IMG/VR virus record: IMGVR_UViG_3300035681_000051
Location: 1-39,967 of that record
From: a virus
Reading direction: 5' to 3' (one strand)
DNA length: 39,967 nt
The notes under the pieces are model-generated. The model searched no databases and was not told the origin of the DNA. It worked only from the letters and a program-made list of their open reading frames with translations. Shown here piece after piece: positions 12,408-20,663 of the stretch. Position numbers and translations under genes: made by a program. The first letter of the stretch is position 1. Each line of letters starts with the position of its first letter.

Positions 12408-13336
12408 TTTTTTGCTCTCCACTGGTAGTAGCCCTTTGAATTCTCACGGTCCCAAACCTCGTCACCGAACTCAGGTTTGCCTCCACCATCCACGTACCGC
12501 TTCATGGCGGCGGTGAAGTAGTCGGCCCTGCGTTTCAGCATACGGATGGCGTTCATCATCTCGCCAGCCTCAGTGTCATTCTCCGGGTCTGTCTTGAACT
12601 CCACGTTGTGTTCTCCTAGCTGCTTGTCAAGCTCAGAAACCGCAGAACAGTACGCCATGTGTGGGCAGTAGAACTGTGTGCAGTGTGGTCCAATTACCGG
12701 CTCACCAGGCTGCCTTGCAAGCTCAGCTGTCAGCTTCTCCATGTGGGCCTCAAGTGTCAAGTGGTCCACGGTGATTTCGTCCATGTAGGCGTCGTCACCA
12801 AGGTAGCAGACCACCAGCTTGAACTCCCTGGGAGCCTTGCCGGTTGCCATGTAGTAGGCACTGGCAAGCGTCAGAAGCTGCTTGCGAGCCCCAGCGCCGC
12901 CGCCAGTCTTCCAGTCCAGGACAACCACTGAGCCGTCAGGCTGCTCCACAATCAGGTCTGCAGAGCCATGCATAAGGCCGTCAGTGGGGTAGTCTCGGCC
13001 AGATACCGACCCGTAGACCTGCCCAGTAACGGAAGGCTCCATTCCCATGGCAACCTCAAAGAGCGGCTTACCACCGGCCTTCATGTACTTGGTCACAATG
13101 GCGTTAGCTGCCCGTACCATATCCGCCTCTTCGTCAGTCAGGCTGGGCTTGAACATTGGGTCAGACCAGGACTTGTGAATGGCGTCATGGACCCTGGTGC
13201 CAGAGTCGCGCTTGGAAGTGTCACCCAGCGTGTCGTCATACCATTCGGCCCCGACCCGTCTCCAGTGGTTGCATGGAGACAGAATCAGGGCCGAGTAGGA
13301 TGCGCTGGGCTGGAAGATGTCCAGCCGGCGTTTCAT
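12404..13336 (-). CDS. Cas4/RecB-like PD-(D/E)XK exonuclease (310 aa)
   Basis: The nuclease core shows Asp127 (SADLIV) and the DWK motif at Asp141-Lys143 after a hydrophobic strand. Cys22 near the N-terminus and Cys219, Cys224 and Cys230 near the C-terminal third form the pattern of a Cas4/AddB-type iron-sulphur cluster. Such phage enzymes resect DNA for annealing proteins. It lies directly downstream of SSB and ERF, a typical recombination cassette. The start overlaps the SSB stop. Confidence 0.85.
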   Translation of the reverse strand: MKRRLDIFQPSASYSALILSPCNHWRRVGAEWYDDTLGDTSKRDSGTRVHDAIHKSWSDPMFKPSLTDEEADMVRAANAIVTKYMKAGGKPLFEVAMGMEPSVTGQVYGSVSGRDYPTDGLMHGSADLIVEQPDGSVVVLDWKTGGGAGARKQLLTLASAYYMATGKAPREFKLVVCYLGDDAYMDEITVDHLTLEAHMEKLTAELARQPGEPVIGPHCTQFYCPHMAYCSAVSELDKQLGEHNVEFKTDPENDTEAGEMMNAIRMLKRRADYFTAAMKRYVDGGGKPEFGDEVWDRENSKGYYQWRAKK

Positions 13337-13674
13337 CAGAACGGGTCGTCCGGGTTGCTAGCCTCAGCCGTAGTGGCGTCCTTGGCTTTGGCTGGGCGAG
13401 TGACGGTAATTTCGTTCGCCACAACGTTCAGGTTGGTGTACTTCTTGCCATCCTTATCCGTAACGGTCACCTCCAGCTTGCCCTTCACGGACACAATGTC
13501 GCCCTCACCAGGAATGGTGGAGCTGCCCGGGAACCCAGTGACCCGGAAGTACGTCTTGGTCTTCTCGCCAGTCTTCTTGTCGGTACGGGTGTTGGAAAGG
13601 TCAAAGCGGAAGAACTTGCCTCCGTCATGAACCTTGTTCGCAAACCCATCAGTCTCAATCGTTGTCCAACCCAT
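13336..13674 (-). CDS. ssb: Single-stranded DNA-binding protein (112 aa)
   Basis: Beta-rich OB-type body (KFFRFDLSNTR, TYFRVTGF, SVKGKLEVTVT, NLNVVANEITV) followed by a flexible linker and the acidic tip NPDDPF, the signature SSB tail that recruits partner proteins. Short for a bacterial SSB but normal for phage versions. It lies between ERF and the Cas4-like nuclease. Confidence 0.85.
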   Translation of the reverse strand: MGWTTIETDGFANKVHDGGKFFRFDLSNTRTDKKTGEKTKTYFRVTGFPGSSTIPGEGDIVSVKGKLEVTVTDKDGKKYTNLNVVANEITVTRPAKAKDATTAEASNPDDPF

Positions 13675-13675
13675 G

Positions 13676-14278
13676 TTACTTACTCTCCAGTTCTTTGATT
13701 CGGGCCGCCAGCTTCTCCATGAAGACGGACGGCATGTTCAGTACCTCTGCCTCAACAAGGCATTCCTTGAGCTTTACAGCGTTGTCCTTAGAGGCGCTGC
13801 ACTTATCACGCAGCTTCTCCTCAGGAGTCTTGTCCTTTGGCTTAGACGCAGCGTTGCCGTCGTCGTCCTCCGTACCAAGACCGCAGGCTGCCAGCAGAGC
13901 GTAGCGCTTGCCGTACGTGATTGCACTTCCGAGCTTCTGCGGGTCAGTGATGTCCTTCACCGGAATCTCGGACACGAACTCGTGCACGTACCCAGTGTCT
14001 GAGTGCACCAGCTTTGTGCAGATGCGCACCGAACCCATGTCGCAAAGGTGAGTCGGGTACTGCATGAGCGCAATGCCACATTTGTTCAGTGCCGGCACCA
14101 CAACGTCCAGAACGCTCTCCAGAGTAGCGTACTTGCTCTTGAAGTGGTCATTCTTACGGTCACGAGTAACCGTCTCCATGCTCAGCTGTGCAAGCAGGAA
14201 CGCCTTCCAGAACTCACGTTTACCGGTCAGCTCGGCAACCCTGTTGGTAAACTCCATCTCATCCAGTTTCTGCGTCAT
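13676..14278 (-). CDS. erf: ERF family single-strand annealing protein (200 aa)
   Basis: ERF hallmarks: FKSKYATLESVLDVVVPAL, GIALMQYP, TKLVHSDTGYV and ITYGKRYALLAACGLGTEDD in the usual order and spacing. It anneals complementary single strands in phage recombination. The C-terminal tail is Lys/Glu-rich. It is co-transcribed with SSB and the Cas4-like nuclease. Confidence 0.93.
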   Translation of the reverse strand: MTQKLDEMEFTNRVAELTGKREFWKAFLLAQLSMETVTRDRKNDHFKSKYATLESVLDVVVPALNKCGIALMQYPTHLCDMGSVRICTKLVHSDTGYVHEFVSEIPVKDITDPQKLGSAITYGKRYALLAACGLGTEDDDGNAASKPKDKTPEEKLRDKCSASKDNAVKLKECLVEAEVLNMPSVFMEKLAARIKELESK

Positions 14279-14463
14279 AGTCTCTTCACTTTCTCTAATG
14301 CATCATGCATGTTTTTACCGATTACGGTCTTGTCGGTTGTCCCGTCAGTGCTCTGAAGGGTAACTCGCACTCGCCCACTGTCGTCATGGTACGGGTCAAT
14401 GTCAATGCCTGCCCATCCCTTTCCCATGACAGCCAGGTAGATGTCAACGATTCTGCTTTCCAT
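14275..14463 (-). CDS. Hypothetical protein (62 aa)
   Basis: I start it at ATG 14463, which overlaps the stop of the VRR-NUC gene (TGATG); the frame extends further upstream only inside that gene. It begins MESRIVDIYLAVMGKGW and ends in an amphipathic helix. Family unknown. It ends in an ATGA overlap with erf. Confidence 0.65.
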   Translation of the reverse strand: MESRIVDIYLAVMGKGWAGIDIDPYHDDSGRVRVTLQSTDGTTDKTVIGKNMHDALEKVKRL

Positions 14464-14825
14464 CAACAGAATGACCCAAGGTAGTCCGCCATGTTGGCGA
14501 GCATTTCCGACTCGGACCTTGCGAGGATGTAAATGCATCCATCTTCAGACTCCCATCTCTTTCTGAAGTCCTCCTGCGCAGGGCGAAGCTTACCTGTAGC
14601 GGTCTTCAGTTCAATGGCAAAGAAGGTTCCTTTCATAACGGCAAAGATGTCAGGAAGACCTGGGCTGCCAAGGCGAATCATTCGCTTTCCAATGAACACC
14701 ATGCCTGAATTCTGCCGCCAGTGAAGTATGCCGCGAATCTTTAGCTGCTCCAGGCATCCCTTCAGAATGTCCTTCTCCGGCCGCTGCTTCGGCGCGGCCT
14801 TCTTCTTAGGCTTCGTAGTCTTCAT
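14463..14825 (-). CDS. VRR-NUC domain nuclease (120 aa)
   Basis: Standalone VRR-NUC fold: Glu17 on the first helix, RLGSPGLPDI with Asp59, and IELKTATGKL with Glu72-Leu-Lys74 and a following Gln84, matching the PD-(D/E)XK VRR-NUC pattern. These act as structure-specific or resolvase-type nucleases. A Lys-rich N-terminal tail precedes the domain. Its start lies inside the end of the upstream gene. Confidence 0.9.
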   Translation of the reverse strand: MKTTKPKKKAAPKQRPEKDILKGCLEQLKIRGILHWRQNSGMVFIGKRMIRLGSPGLPDIFAVMKGTFFAIELKTATGKLRPAQEDFRKRWESEDGCIYILARSESEMLANMADYLGSFC

Positions 14826-15198
14826 ACTTTACCGAAGCCACCTCTGCGTGACCCACGAGCTTGCAGACGTTGAACCGCTCGCCAGGGAACTTGCTGGCCA
14901 TGGAGTATGCGGCTTTGATGGCCTCCTGCCGGTTGGTGAAGGTGACCTTGTTCCAGATGATGTACGTGCTTGTTTTTTCTGCTGCTTTTTTCATTTTGAA
15001 ATTCTCAGATACCCTGTAGTCATACATGTAGCTAAAGTTACCCTCGCCGTGTGGCGAGTCGTACTTACCACATGAACGGTGTATAGAGGTTGGTGGAACA
15101 ACAACCCTTCTCCAGTCACTTTCTTGACCGCACCAGTAGACAACGTCACCTGGCTTAAGTGACAACCACTCCTCCTCAGTGATTGGACGAAGCTTCAT
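14806..15198 (-). CDS. Hypothetical protein (130 aa)
   Basis: Started at ATG 15198 with GGGAGG six bases upstream. It begins MKLRPITEEEWLSLKPGDVV. The N-terminal part looks like a small beta barrel of the kind seen in ASCH/PUA-like or SH3-like domains (GDVVYWCGQESDWRRVVV). The C-terminus is helical. No function is assigned. Confidence 0.7.
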   Translation of the reverse strand: MKLRPITEEEWLSLKPGDVVYWCGQESDWRRVVVPPTSIHRSCGKYDSPHGEGNFSYMYDYRVSENFKMKKAAEKTSTYIIWNKVTFTNRQEAIKAAYSMASKFPGERFNVCKLVGHAEVASVKYEDYEA

Positions 15199-15337
15199 CG
15201 CTTTCCTCCCTAATCTCACGCCACTGCAACTCAAGACGAGCTGCCTCTTCAGCGATTGCTTTCTCTGCCTGGGCTCGGTACTTGCGAGCCAGGAACCACA
15301 CAACAACACTCCAGTACAGTCTACGCAGGTAGTTCAT
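15176..15337 (-). CDS. Small membrane-anchored protein (53 aa)
   Basis: An N-terminal hydrophobic stretch (LYWSVVVWFLA, residues 7-17) is followed by a charged helix (AQAEKAIAEEAARLELQW), giving a single-anchor protein with a cytoplasmic coil. ATGA start on the upstream stop. Family unknown. Confidence 0.6.
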   Translation of the reverse strand: MNYLRRLYWSVVVWFLARKYRAQAEKAIAEEAARLELQWREIREESDEASSNH

Positions 15338-15933
15338 TTTGCCGCCTTTGAAAGCATGATGGTTGCGGATGCAAGTGCCTCCAGGTCGTGATTGGTTCCT
15401 GCCATATACGCAGAGTGAAGCGCCTTGGCAAGAGCAACCTCTTTCTGACGCTCGGTGGGCTGCAGTGGTCCGGTCGGAAACTGGTAGCCAAGAACGCTCG
15501 GTAGCTGTCCCGCTGGGTACAGTTTCTTCAGCACGGCCGTGGAACTCACTGGTGGCGTCCTGGTAACGGATGAAGAAACATGTGGGACGCTTCTTTTTCC
15601 GCCAAGGCGCTCCTCAGCCTGATAGATTTTCTCGGGAACAACAGCAACCAGAACGCCGTAGCTCTTGCATCCAAAGAACTTTCGCACACCAATGTCACGT
15701 GGAAGCCATCCGTCAAGGTATGCCTTGCGCACAGATGGCGAATACTCTCTGGAAGTTGCGCGAGCGTTTGTGGACCACCCTGGTGGGATGTGAATTGCGC
15801 AGTCACCTTCCTTCAGGTACCCGGTAGAGAACACTGTTGGCTTTCCGCCAACAATGGTCTTACTCAGGTTCTTGGAACCTTTCACTGGATACACTTTGCC
15901 TACACGCAGCAGCGTCGGGGAATCATTTGACAT
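15334..15933 (-). CDS. Hypothetical protein, possible OB-like N-terminal domain (199 aa)
   Basis: Residues about 10-95 are beta-rich (GKVYPVKGSK, GDCAIHIPPGW, KFFGCKSYGVLVAVV) and faintly resemble the OB module that precedes some DRB0094-type RNA ligases. This is a weak analogy, and no ligase core follows. The C-terminal half is Ser/Thr/Pro-rich then helical. Not otherwise recognised. Confidence 0.65.
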   Translation of the reverse strand: MSNDSPTLLRVGKVYPVKGSKNLSKTIVGGKPTVFSTGYLKEGDCAIHIPPGWSTNARATSREYSPSVRKAYLDGWLPRDIGVRKFFGCKSYGVLVAVVPEKIYQAEERLGGKRSVPHVSSSVTRTPPVSSTAVLKKLYPAGQLPSVLGYQFPTGPLQPTERQKEVALAKALHSAYMAGTNHDLEALASATIMLSKAAK

Positions 15934-16144
15934 TTTTCTCTACCCTTTCAATCTCTCGCGCAATGTACCACTGCGCCTTCTTTAGGTCTTTGATGGATGG
16001 CTCACCGTTCTTCAGTCCGGCTCGCCATAGATACTTGATGATGCACCCGACGTTGAACGTCATGTGCTCCACGATTTGAATGCACTCTACACCTGACGGG
16101 TGTGACGTGTAGTGCTTTGGGTGTGAAACGTCTTCGTCACTCAT
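15923..16144 (-). CDS. DUF3310 family protein (73 aa)
   Basis: The sequence HPKHYTSHPSGVECIQIVEH then a Y-L-W-R-A-G-x-K-N motif and DLKKAQWYI is the classic DUF3310 pattern found in many phages, often called nucleotide kinase-like without proof. Length is typical of the short form. It sits between the helicase and the OB-like gene. Confidence 0.92.
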   Translation of the reverse strand: MSDEDVSHPKHYTSHPSGVECIQIVEHMTFNVGCIIKYLWRAGLKNGEPSIKDLKKAQWYIAREIERVEKNVK

Positions 16145-16159
16145 TCTTCTTCTCCGAAG

Positions 16160-17470
16160 TCAGCTGTCATGTAAACCCCCAGCCACCAGGCCATCGTTAC
16201 CACTACTATGGCTTTGTCCAGTGTCGTGACTTGTAAAAGTAACAGTACGAGCATTGAACTTCATCCTCACGGTTCCGGTTGGTCCACCACGCTGCTTGCG
16301 GATAATCAGCTCAGCCTCTTCCTTGTCCGCTGTTGGGTTGTAGACCACATCTCGGTACAGGAACATCACTGCGTCTGCGTCCTGCTCTAGAGCACCAGAC
16401 TCGCGAAGGTCACTCATGAGTGGCCGCTTGTCTTCTCGGTGCTCGCAGTTTCTATTCAACTGACTAATACCGATGACTGCGCAGTCAAGCTCCTTGGACA
16501 GCATTTTTAGTCCACGGCTGAACTTTGCCGTTGAACTCTGCGTGTCGTCCGTGTCACCGGTCGCAAGCTGGATGTAGTCCACTGTGATGAGCTTCAGAGG
16601 AAACCCGCGCTTGGCTGCCTGACGGTGGACAATGCGCGCCTTCTGCATAATGGCCCCAATGGAGTATGACGAATCGTCAATGAACCACTTCTCCCGTGGG
16701 ATGCTGTCCGGGATGCCGACCACGCGGGTAAGCTCGTCTTGTGTAACTTTAGACGTGCAAACTTGCATAAGGTTGATTTGCGCACCTTCTGCAATCTCAC
16801 GCTCCGCGTGCTCCTCTGCCCCCATCTCCAGTGAGAAGTCCAGGCAGGAGAACCCCTGGCGCATCACTGCAGCGCGAATGCTCTTGATAAGAGCCGTCTT
16901 GCCCATGGCAGGTCGTCCAGCCACAATGTAAAACTTCTTGGTCCTGAGACCGATGATGTACCGGTCCAGGCTGGTGATTCCAGATGACATTGGCGGCGGC
17001 ACATTGCCATTCAGACGCTCCATGAACAGCTTCAGGTAGTCAGACACCACCTCGTGGCCGTCGTGCGTCTTAGAGGCTCCCGAGGCCGAGTACATGGCCT
17101 TCTCCAGCTGAGCACAAATCTCCTCTGGGTTGGCACTGGAGCCATTGGCGATGGCCTTGCAGGCTTGGGTCATGCGGTGGACAGCGGAAGACCGGCGAAG
17201 GTCCTTGCAGATGGACTCCACGTCTACGTCACGAACCAGGCGCTCCACGTCTAGGCCATCCACGAACGTGCGTGGTGGTGCCCCCTTACGCTCCAGAATG
17301 GACACCGCGTTCACACTCATCCCTGAAGCCAGAAGCTCCTGGGAGACGGAAAACAGAAGGCGAGCGTTGGCTGACTGGAAGTCGTCCCTGGACAGGGACG
17401 TGAGAATGGTGGCTTGCGCCTCCTGGGAACCGTACACGAGTGCTGCGCAGACTGATGCTTCTACACCCAT
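16160..17470 (-). CDS. dnaB: DnaB-type replicative helicase (436 aa)
   Basis: An N-terminal helical domain (about 1-130) is followed by the RecA-like motor: Walker A GRPAMGKT (185-192), Walker B VDYIQL (297-302), and the H3-H4 region with ISQLNR and DLRESGALEQDADAVMFLYR (354-373). It unwinds the fork 5' to 3'. No primase or polymerase is recognised nearby, so the phage probably uses the host replisome. Start overlaps the upstream stop (TAATG). Confidence 0.95.
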   Translation of the reverse strand: MGVEASVCAALVYGSQEAQATILTSLSRDDFQSANARLLFSVSQELLASGMSVNAVSILERKGAPPRTFVDGLDVERLVRDVDVESICKDLRRSSAVHRMTQACKAIANGSSANPEEICAQLEKAMYSASGASKTHDGHEVVSDYLKLFMERLNGNVPPPMSSGITSLDRYIIGLRTKKFYIVAGRPAMGKTALIKSIRAAVMRQGFSCLDFSLEMGAEEHAEREIAEGAQINLMQVCTSKVTQDELTRVVGIPDSIPREKWFIDDSSYSIGAIMQKARIVHRQAAKRGFPLKLITVDYIQLATGDTDDTQSSTAKFSRGLKMLSKELDCAVIGISQLNRNCEHREDKRPLMSDLRESGALEQDADAVMFLYRDVVYNPTADKEEAELIIRKQRGGPTGTVRMKFNARTVTFTSHDTGQSHSSGNDGLVAGGLHDS

Positions 17471-17853
17471 TAGTTCAGTTTCTCCTTCCCAGTGGTTGGC
17501 TTGTTTTCAGGGTCGCCTGAGTACACCTGGTCAAGAAGCTTGCCCATGTCAATCTCCAGTCTGTCACCGAACTCCACAAGGAACTCTCGGATGATGGAAG
17601 CCCTGCCTAGAAGCGAAACAACGCCCCAGGAGAGGACGTAGGACAGGACCCTGGCGAACTGGCGGGTTGTGGCCATCAGTTCTGCTGGTGGTTCGTTCTT
17701 TGGGTCCGGGTCTTTGGTTGCAATTGTTCCAATGCTTGCGGCAATAACACGTACACCAGAGCAAACCTTCATCAGCGTTTCGGTTGGACGCTCGTCACCT
17801 GCACGAATTGGTGCAGCAACAATGCTCACCATAGAGTTGTCTTCTTCCTTCAC
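17470..17853 (-). CDS. Hypothetical protein (127 aa)
   Basis: Lies directly upstream of the helicase and is coupled to it. Mostly helical, with a hydrophobic segment (VLSYVLSWGVVSLLG, residues about 69-83) and a charged C-terminus. A helicase loader or accessory role is conceivable from position alone. Confidence 0.65.
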   Translation of the reverse strand: MKEEDNSMVSIVAAPIRAGDERPTETLMKVCSGVRVIAASIGTIATKDPDPKNEPPAELMATTRQFARVLSYVLSWGVVSLLGRASIIREFLVEFGDRLEIDMGKLLDQVYSGDPENKPTTGKEKLN

Positions 17854-18086
17854 TTTACCTCCAGGAACTGTGCAACCGCCTCAGCGGCATGCACCGGTAG
17901 AACCCATGTTGTTTCTGACCTGTTCGGCCTTACCAGCCGTACAGCGATACTGTCTTTACCTTCGCGAGACACGTACACTGCTGGCTTTGGCATTGGCGGC
18001 CTCACCTTCTTTGCGTCCGTCTCCTCCAGTCTCTGCTGCTCTGCAACCAGCTTCTCTGACTCTTCTCTGGTTAGCCCAGAGAACAT
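17850..18086 (-). CDS. Hypothetical protein (78 aa; start uncertain)
   Basis: I use ATG 18086 (MFSGLTREESEKLVAEQQ). An upstream TTG at 18167 would overlap the nuclease gene by over 50 bases. The N-terminal half is helical and the C-terminal half a small beta sheet (AVYVSREGKDSIAVRLV, TTWVLPVHAAEAVAQFL). Not recognised. Confidence 0.6.
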   Translation of the reverse strand: MFSGLTREESEKLVAEQQRLEETDAKKVRPPMPKPAVYVSREGKDSIAVRLVRPNRSETTWVLPVHAAEAVAQFLEVK

Positions 18087-18114
18087 GTCAATCGTGCGAA
18101 GCTCTGCGGGTGGC

Positions 18115-18687
18115 TTAGCGGAGCTTCTCTTTGTCCCAGCCAAGGTGTGCCTCTGCCCAGTTTTCAATGGTTACAAGCTGACTGGAGTCGCAGTCCATGC
18201 ACTGGTACTTCTCGTACCTGCTCTTGTCAAACACTTCTCGGACACCAACCTGGGTACCAGGAGTAAGCACGAGACAGTCTCCGTCTGACGACACGAACAC
18301 GAAAGCGTACCCAATCGGAACGTGCCTTGTCTCGCCCTGCTGCTCGCCAAACTTCCTCACCCAAGCGTTCTTTGAGCACACCAGTCTGCGAGCGTACACA
18401 GACAGCTCGGCAGTTGTTTTGTTGGCCGACTTTACCTCTAGTGAGCACTTTTCAAAGAATGCCGACATCTGGTCGTCAACACCAGTTGGTGACGCTCTGC
18501 CAATAACAAGGTCTGAGCTTCCGTAGAAGTCGGACATTTTGTCCTCCTTCCCAGCAATCTTCAGCGCTGGGTGGAGTACGTCATAGCCCATGCGTGACAG
18601 CTTACCGGCAACCCATGCTTCCCAGTAAGCGGCTCCGTCTGCACGGTCCACGAAGGACTTGGTTATTCTCGGATGGTAGCCCTTCAT
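18115..18687 (-). CDS. PD-(D/E)XK-type nuclease (190 aa)
   Basis: Helix with Glu23 (YWEAWVAGKLSRMGYDV), then Asp59 in SSDLVIG and the Glu84-Val-Lys86 motif in CSLEVKSAN: the ordered acidic residues of a PD-(D/E)XK fold, as in resolvases and restriction-like enzymes. A CMDC pair near residue 165 may bind metal. It could process replication intermediates. ATGA overlap with the endolysin candidate. Confidence 0.75.
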   Translation of the reverse strand: MKGYHPRITKSFVDRADGAAYWEAWVAGKLSRMGYDVLHPALKIAGKEDKMSDFYGSSDLVIGRASPTGVDDQMSAFFEKCSLEVKSANKTTAELSVYARRLVCSKNAWVRKFGEQQGETRHVPIGYAFVFVSSDGDCLVLTPGTQVGVREVFDKSRYEKYQCMDCDSSQLVTIENWAEAHLGWDKEKLR

Positions 18688-19541
18688 TCGCTCTTGCTCC
18701 TTCCTCCGGACGTTTGGTTTTCCTTGTCCTCAAACAGCGCTGCGTCTTTGCGCAGGTTCTCTTCGTGCCAGTTTTTCAGCCACTCCAGACAGACCGGACT
18801 TGCGGCCTCCCAGGAGTACAGGCTGTACGCTGCATACCTCTGCGCACGCTCCATGAACTTGGCAAGGTCCTCCTTGTAGAAGAATCCCGGAGCCTTCTGG
18901 GCGAACACGCTTTCCTTGCCGTAGGAGCAGCCAATGGGGCTGATTTCGTACTCCTCCAGACGACGCTTACGCTCATCCCACTTGTCCCACGGGTTCCCGG
19001 GAACCTCTGCCATGTCATTGTAGTTTCCTCGTAGCAGCTCCGTCCAGTACAGCTGAGGGTGAGTGTCGCCAAGGATGGAAAACTCATTGTAGGGCCATTG
19101 TGGGTGGTACTGCAGCCATGACAACGGTGCGTGAGCCAGCTTGTCCATGAACGGCTGTCCGTAGTTGGTTAGCTCGGCAACAAGCGAAAGGGCCTCCTGT
19201 TTCTTGCCAGTCCACTCAATCTCGGCATTGATGATGTGGTTGCGGAAACCGGCATCCACCACTTCTTTGATGAATGTGGCCTGCTTTTTGGAGTCTCTCG
19301 GGTAGCAGTACGCCCAGCTTACCGGACGGATATCGTTCCGCTCGCAGGCAAGGATGAACTCACGGTAACCGAACGGGCCACCAGACTTCATGTGCCACTT
19401 GTCGTGCTCACCAACACGCAGAGCACACCACTTCACCCCGCGCTGACGCATCTCGTCCAGCAGGTAGAACCACGACTGATTTTTGTGAGCTGCAGCATGG
19501 AAGGCAACCCACATGCCAAAGCCAGTAATACGGTCACTCAT
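18684..19541 (-). CDS. TIM-barrel glycosidase-like protein, endolysin candidate (285 aa)
   Basis: Alternating strands and helices with Trp-rich strand ends (GMWVAFHAAAHK, WCALRVGEHDKW, IRPVSWAYCYP, IINAEIEW, QLYW, YAAYSLYSW) suggest a GH25- or DUF1906-like barrel. Glu107/Glu109 after the sixth strand sit where GH25 acids lie. It is close to holin-like and lipoprotein genes, supporting cell-wall lysis. No signal peptide. The fold call is by pattern only. Confidence 0.6.
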   Translation of the reverse strand: MSDRITGFGMWVAFHAAAHKNQSWFYLLDEMRQRGVKWCALRVGEHDKWHMKSGGPFGYREFILACERNDIRPVSWAYCYPRDSKKQATFIKEVVDAGFRNHIINAEIEWTGKKQEALSLVAELTNYGQPFMDKLAHAPLSWLQYHPQWPYNEFSILGDTHPQLYWTELLRGNYNDMAEVPGNPWDKWDERKRRLEEYEISPIGCSYGKESVFAQKAPGFFYKEDLAKFMERAQRYAAYSLYSWEAASPVCLEWLKNWHEENLRKDAALFEDKENQTSGGRSKSE

Positions 19542-19755
19542 CTTTCATCTCCTTGTTGACTTCCAGCATTGCTGAGCACAGCTCAAGCATGGTCTTTTCG
19601 TAGCTGTCTCGGAACCTGTCAAGCATTGCTTCCTTTATGCTGCAGTTGAAGCACATGTTGTCGGATGTCATGTTTGCAACGCACACAACACCTTTGCAGC
19701 GTACGCACTGGTCAAAGCCAGCAAGGTAGTCGTCATCGTCGCCCTGCGTGCTCAT
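19534..19755 (-). CDS. Small zinc-ribbon protein (73 aa)
   Basis: Start chosen at ATG 19755, with GAGGAG nine bases upstream. It begins MSTQGDDDDYLAGFDQCVRC; two CxxC pairs (CVRC and CFNC) form a likely zinc ribbon, followed by a helical acidic tail. Probable protein or nucleic-acid interaction module. It overlaps the endolysin candidate by eight bases. Confidence 0.65.
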   Translation of the reverse strand: MSTQGDDDDYLAGFDQCVRCKGVVCVANMTSDNMCFNCSIKEAMLDRFRDSYEKTMLELCSAMLEVNKEMKDE

Positions 19756-19804
19756 AGAAGTACACTCCTCTGCGTCCACCCTTGGAATTCACGAAATTCA
19801 GAAT

Positions 19805-19924
19805 TCACTGCCACGCGAGTCTGGTGCATGGTCCACACACAATCCAGTCTTCCGTGTACTGACACCCTGTAGCAGGGTGTGCTGGTCCGCCACAATCTCT
19901 GCATTCGTACCTGCGAAAAGACAT
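19805..19924 (-). CDS. Mini zinc-ribbon protein (39 aa)
   Basis: ATG 19924 is preceded by AGGAGGT at nine bases, a strong ribosome site that decides the start over an upstream in-frame codon. CRDCGG and CGPC pairs within 39 residues define a minimal zinc ribbon. Function unknown. Confidence 0.6.
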   Translation of the reverse strand: MSFRRYECRDCGGPAHPATGCQYTEDWIVCGPCTRLAWQ

Positions 19925-19982
19925 TGCCCGCGACCTCCTGAAAACAGGCTCGTCACGGGCAGCTTGTGTGGCAAGTGGGTAG

Positions 19983-20147
19983 CTACTTCTTTTTTCCGAA
20001 TCTCTCGTCAAGCAAGAGCTGTGCCTTACGGTTGTTCTCCTGGACGTCCCACTCGGAAATGGCGGTCTGCACCGTGTCTCGTGGCAGGAGGTGAAGGGCC
20101 AGGTTCAGCGCCTTCAGGCCAAGCTCCAGGATGGCATCAGGGCTCAC
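19983..20147 (-). CDS. Small helical protein (54 aa), GTG start
   Basis: An open frame from GTG 20147 just inside the end of the lipoprotein gene. It begins with an amphipathic helix (SPDAILELGLKALNLALHLL) and ends very basic (DERFGKKK). It could associate with membranes in the lysis cluster; no family is recognised. Confidence 0.5.
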   Translation of the reverse strand: MSPDAILELGLKALNLALHLLPRDTVQTAISEWDVQENNRKAQLLLDERFGKKK

Positions 20148-20403
20148 ACTTCACCCACTTCCCGTTCACGTTGCAGAAGCCCCACTGCAGGTTCACGCTA
20201 GCAATGCAGGACTCGGCAGAGTCACGGGTAGGCAACGCTGCGCAGGAGGCCAGCTGGGCTGCGTGAGCGTCCTTTGGCGGAATGGAAGGCGGAGAGCTGC
20301 AGCCAGAAATGGAAGCAACCACGGCAGCCATGATGATGGCATACGCAAGAATCTTCCCAAGAACCAACCCAGTCGGGTTGGACTTCACTCGGCATCGGGC
20401 CAT
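20137..20403 (-). CDS. Small lipoprotein in the lysis region (88 aa)
   Basis: A basic N-terminus, a hydrophobic stretch and the lipobox SISGC (Cys near 35) mark a type II signal peptide. The mature part starts SSPPSIPPK and contains four more Cys (LASC, ESC, GFC, KC), likely disulphides. Position after a holin-like gene makes an outer-membrane spanin or similar lysis lipoprotein possible. The Cys-rich tail is unlike typical o-spanins. Confidence 0.7.
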   Translation of the reverse strand: MARCRVKSNPTGLVLGKILAYAIIMAAVVASISGCSSPPSIPPKDAHAAQLASCAALPTRDSAESCIASVNLQWGFCNVNGKWVKCEP

Positions 20404-20663
20404 TACTTGTCCTCCTTTCTATCCACAAGCACCGGGCTTGGGATGACAACGGCAATCAGGTACTTCACGTAGGATGAGTCCAGCTTACCAGAGTACACGA
20501 GTGCACATACACCAACAAAAACGGCGGTGAACACAATGGCTCGGACAAGGTCAACGTCTAGGGATAGCTTAGTCATGCGGATTAGCTTAGATAGTAGCTT
20601 CTCTTTGCCGTATACGCCAATGCTTGCGCGCACCTTGGTCTTTTTGTTCTGGATGGAAATCAT
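20403..20663 (-). CDS. Two-span membrane protein, holin candidate (86 aa)
   Basis: Basic N-terminus then two hydrophobic stretches (LVRAIVFTAVFVGVCALVYS, about 40-60, and YVKYLIAVVIPSPVLV, about 65-80) and a charged tail RKEDK. Size and topology fit a class II holin. It lies between another membrane protein and a lipoprotein, upstream of the endolysin candidate. ATGA start. An internal ATG at residue 30 could give a shorter form. Confidence 0.6.
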   Translation of the reverse strand: MISIQNKKTKVRASIGVYGKEKLLSKLIRMTKLSLDVDLVRAIVFTAVFVGVCALVYSGKLDSSYVKYLIAVVIPSPVLVDRKEDK

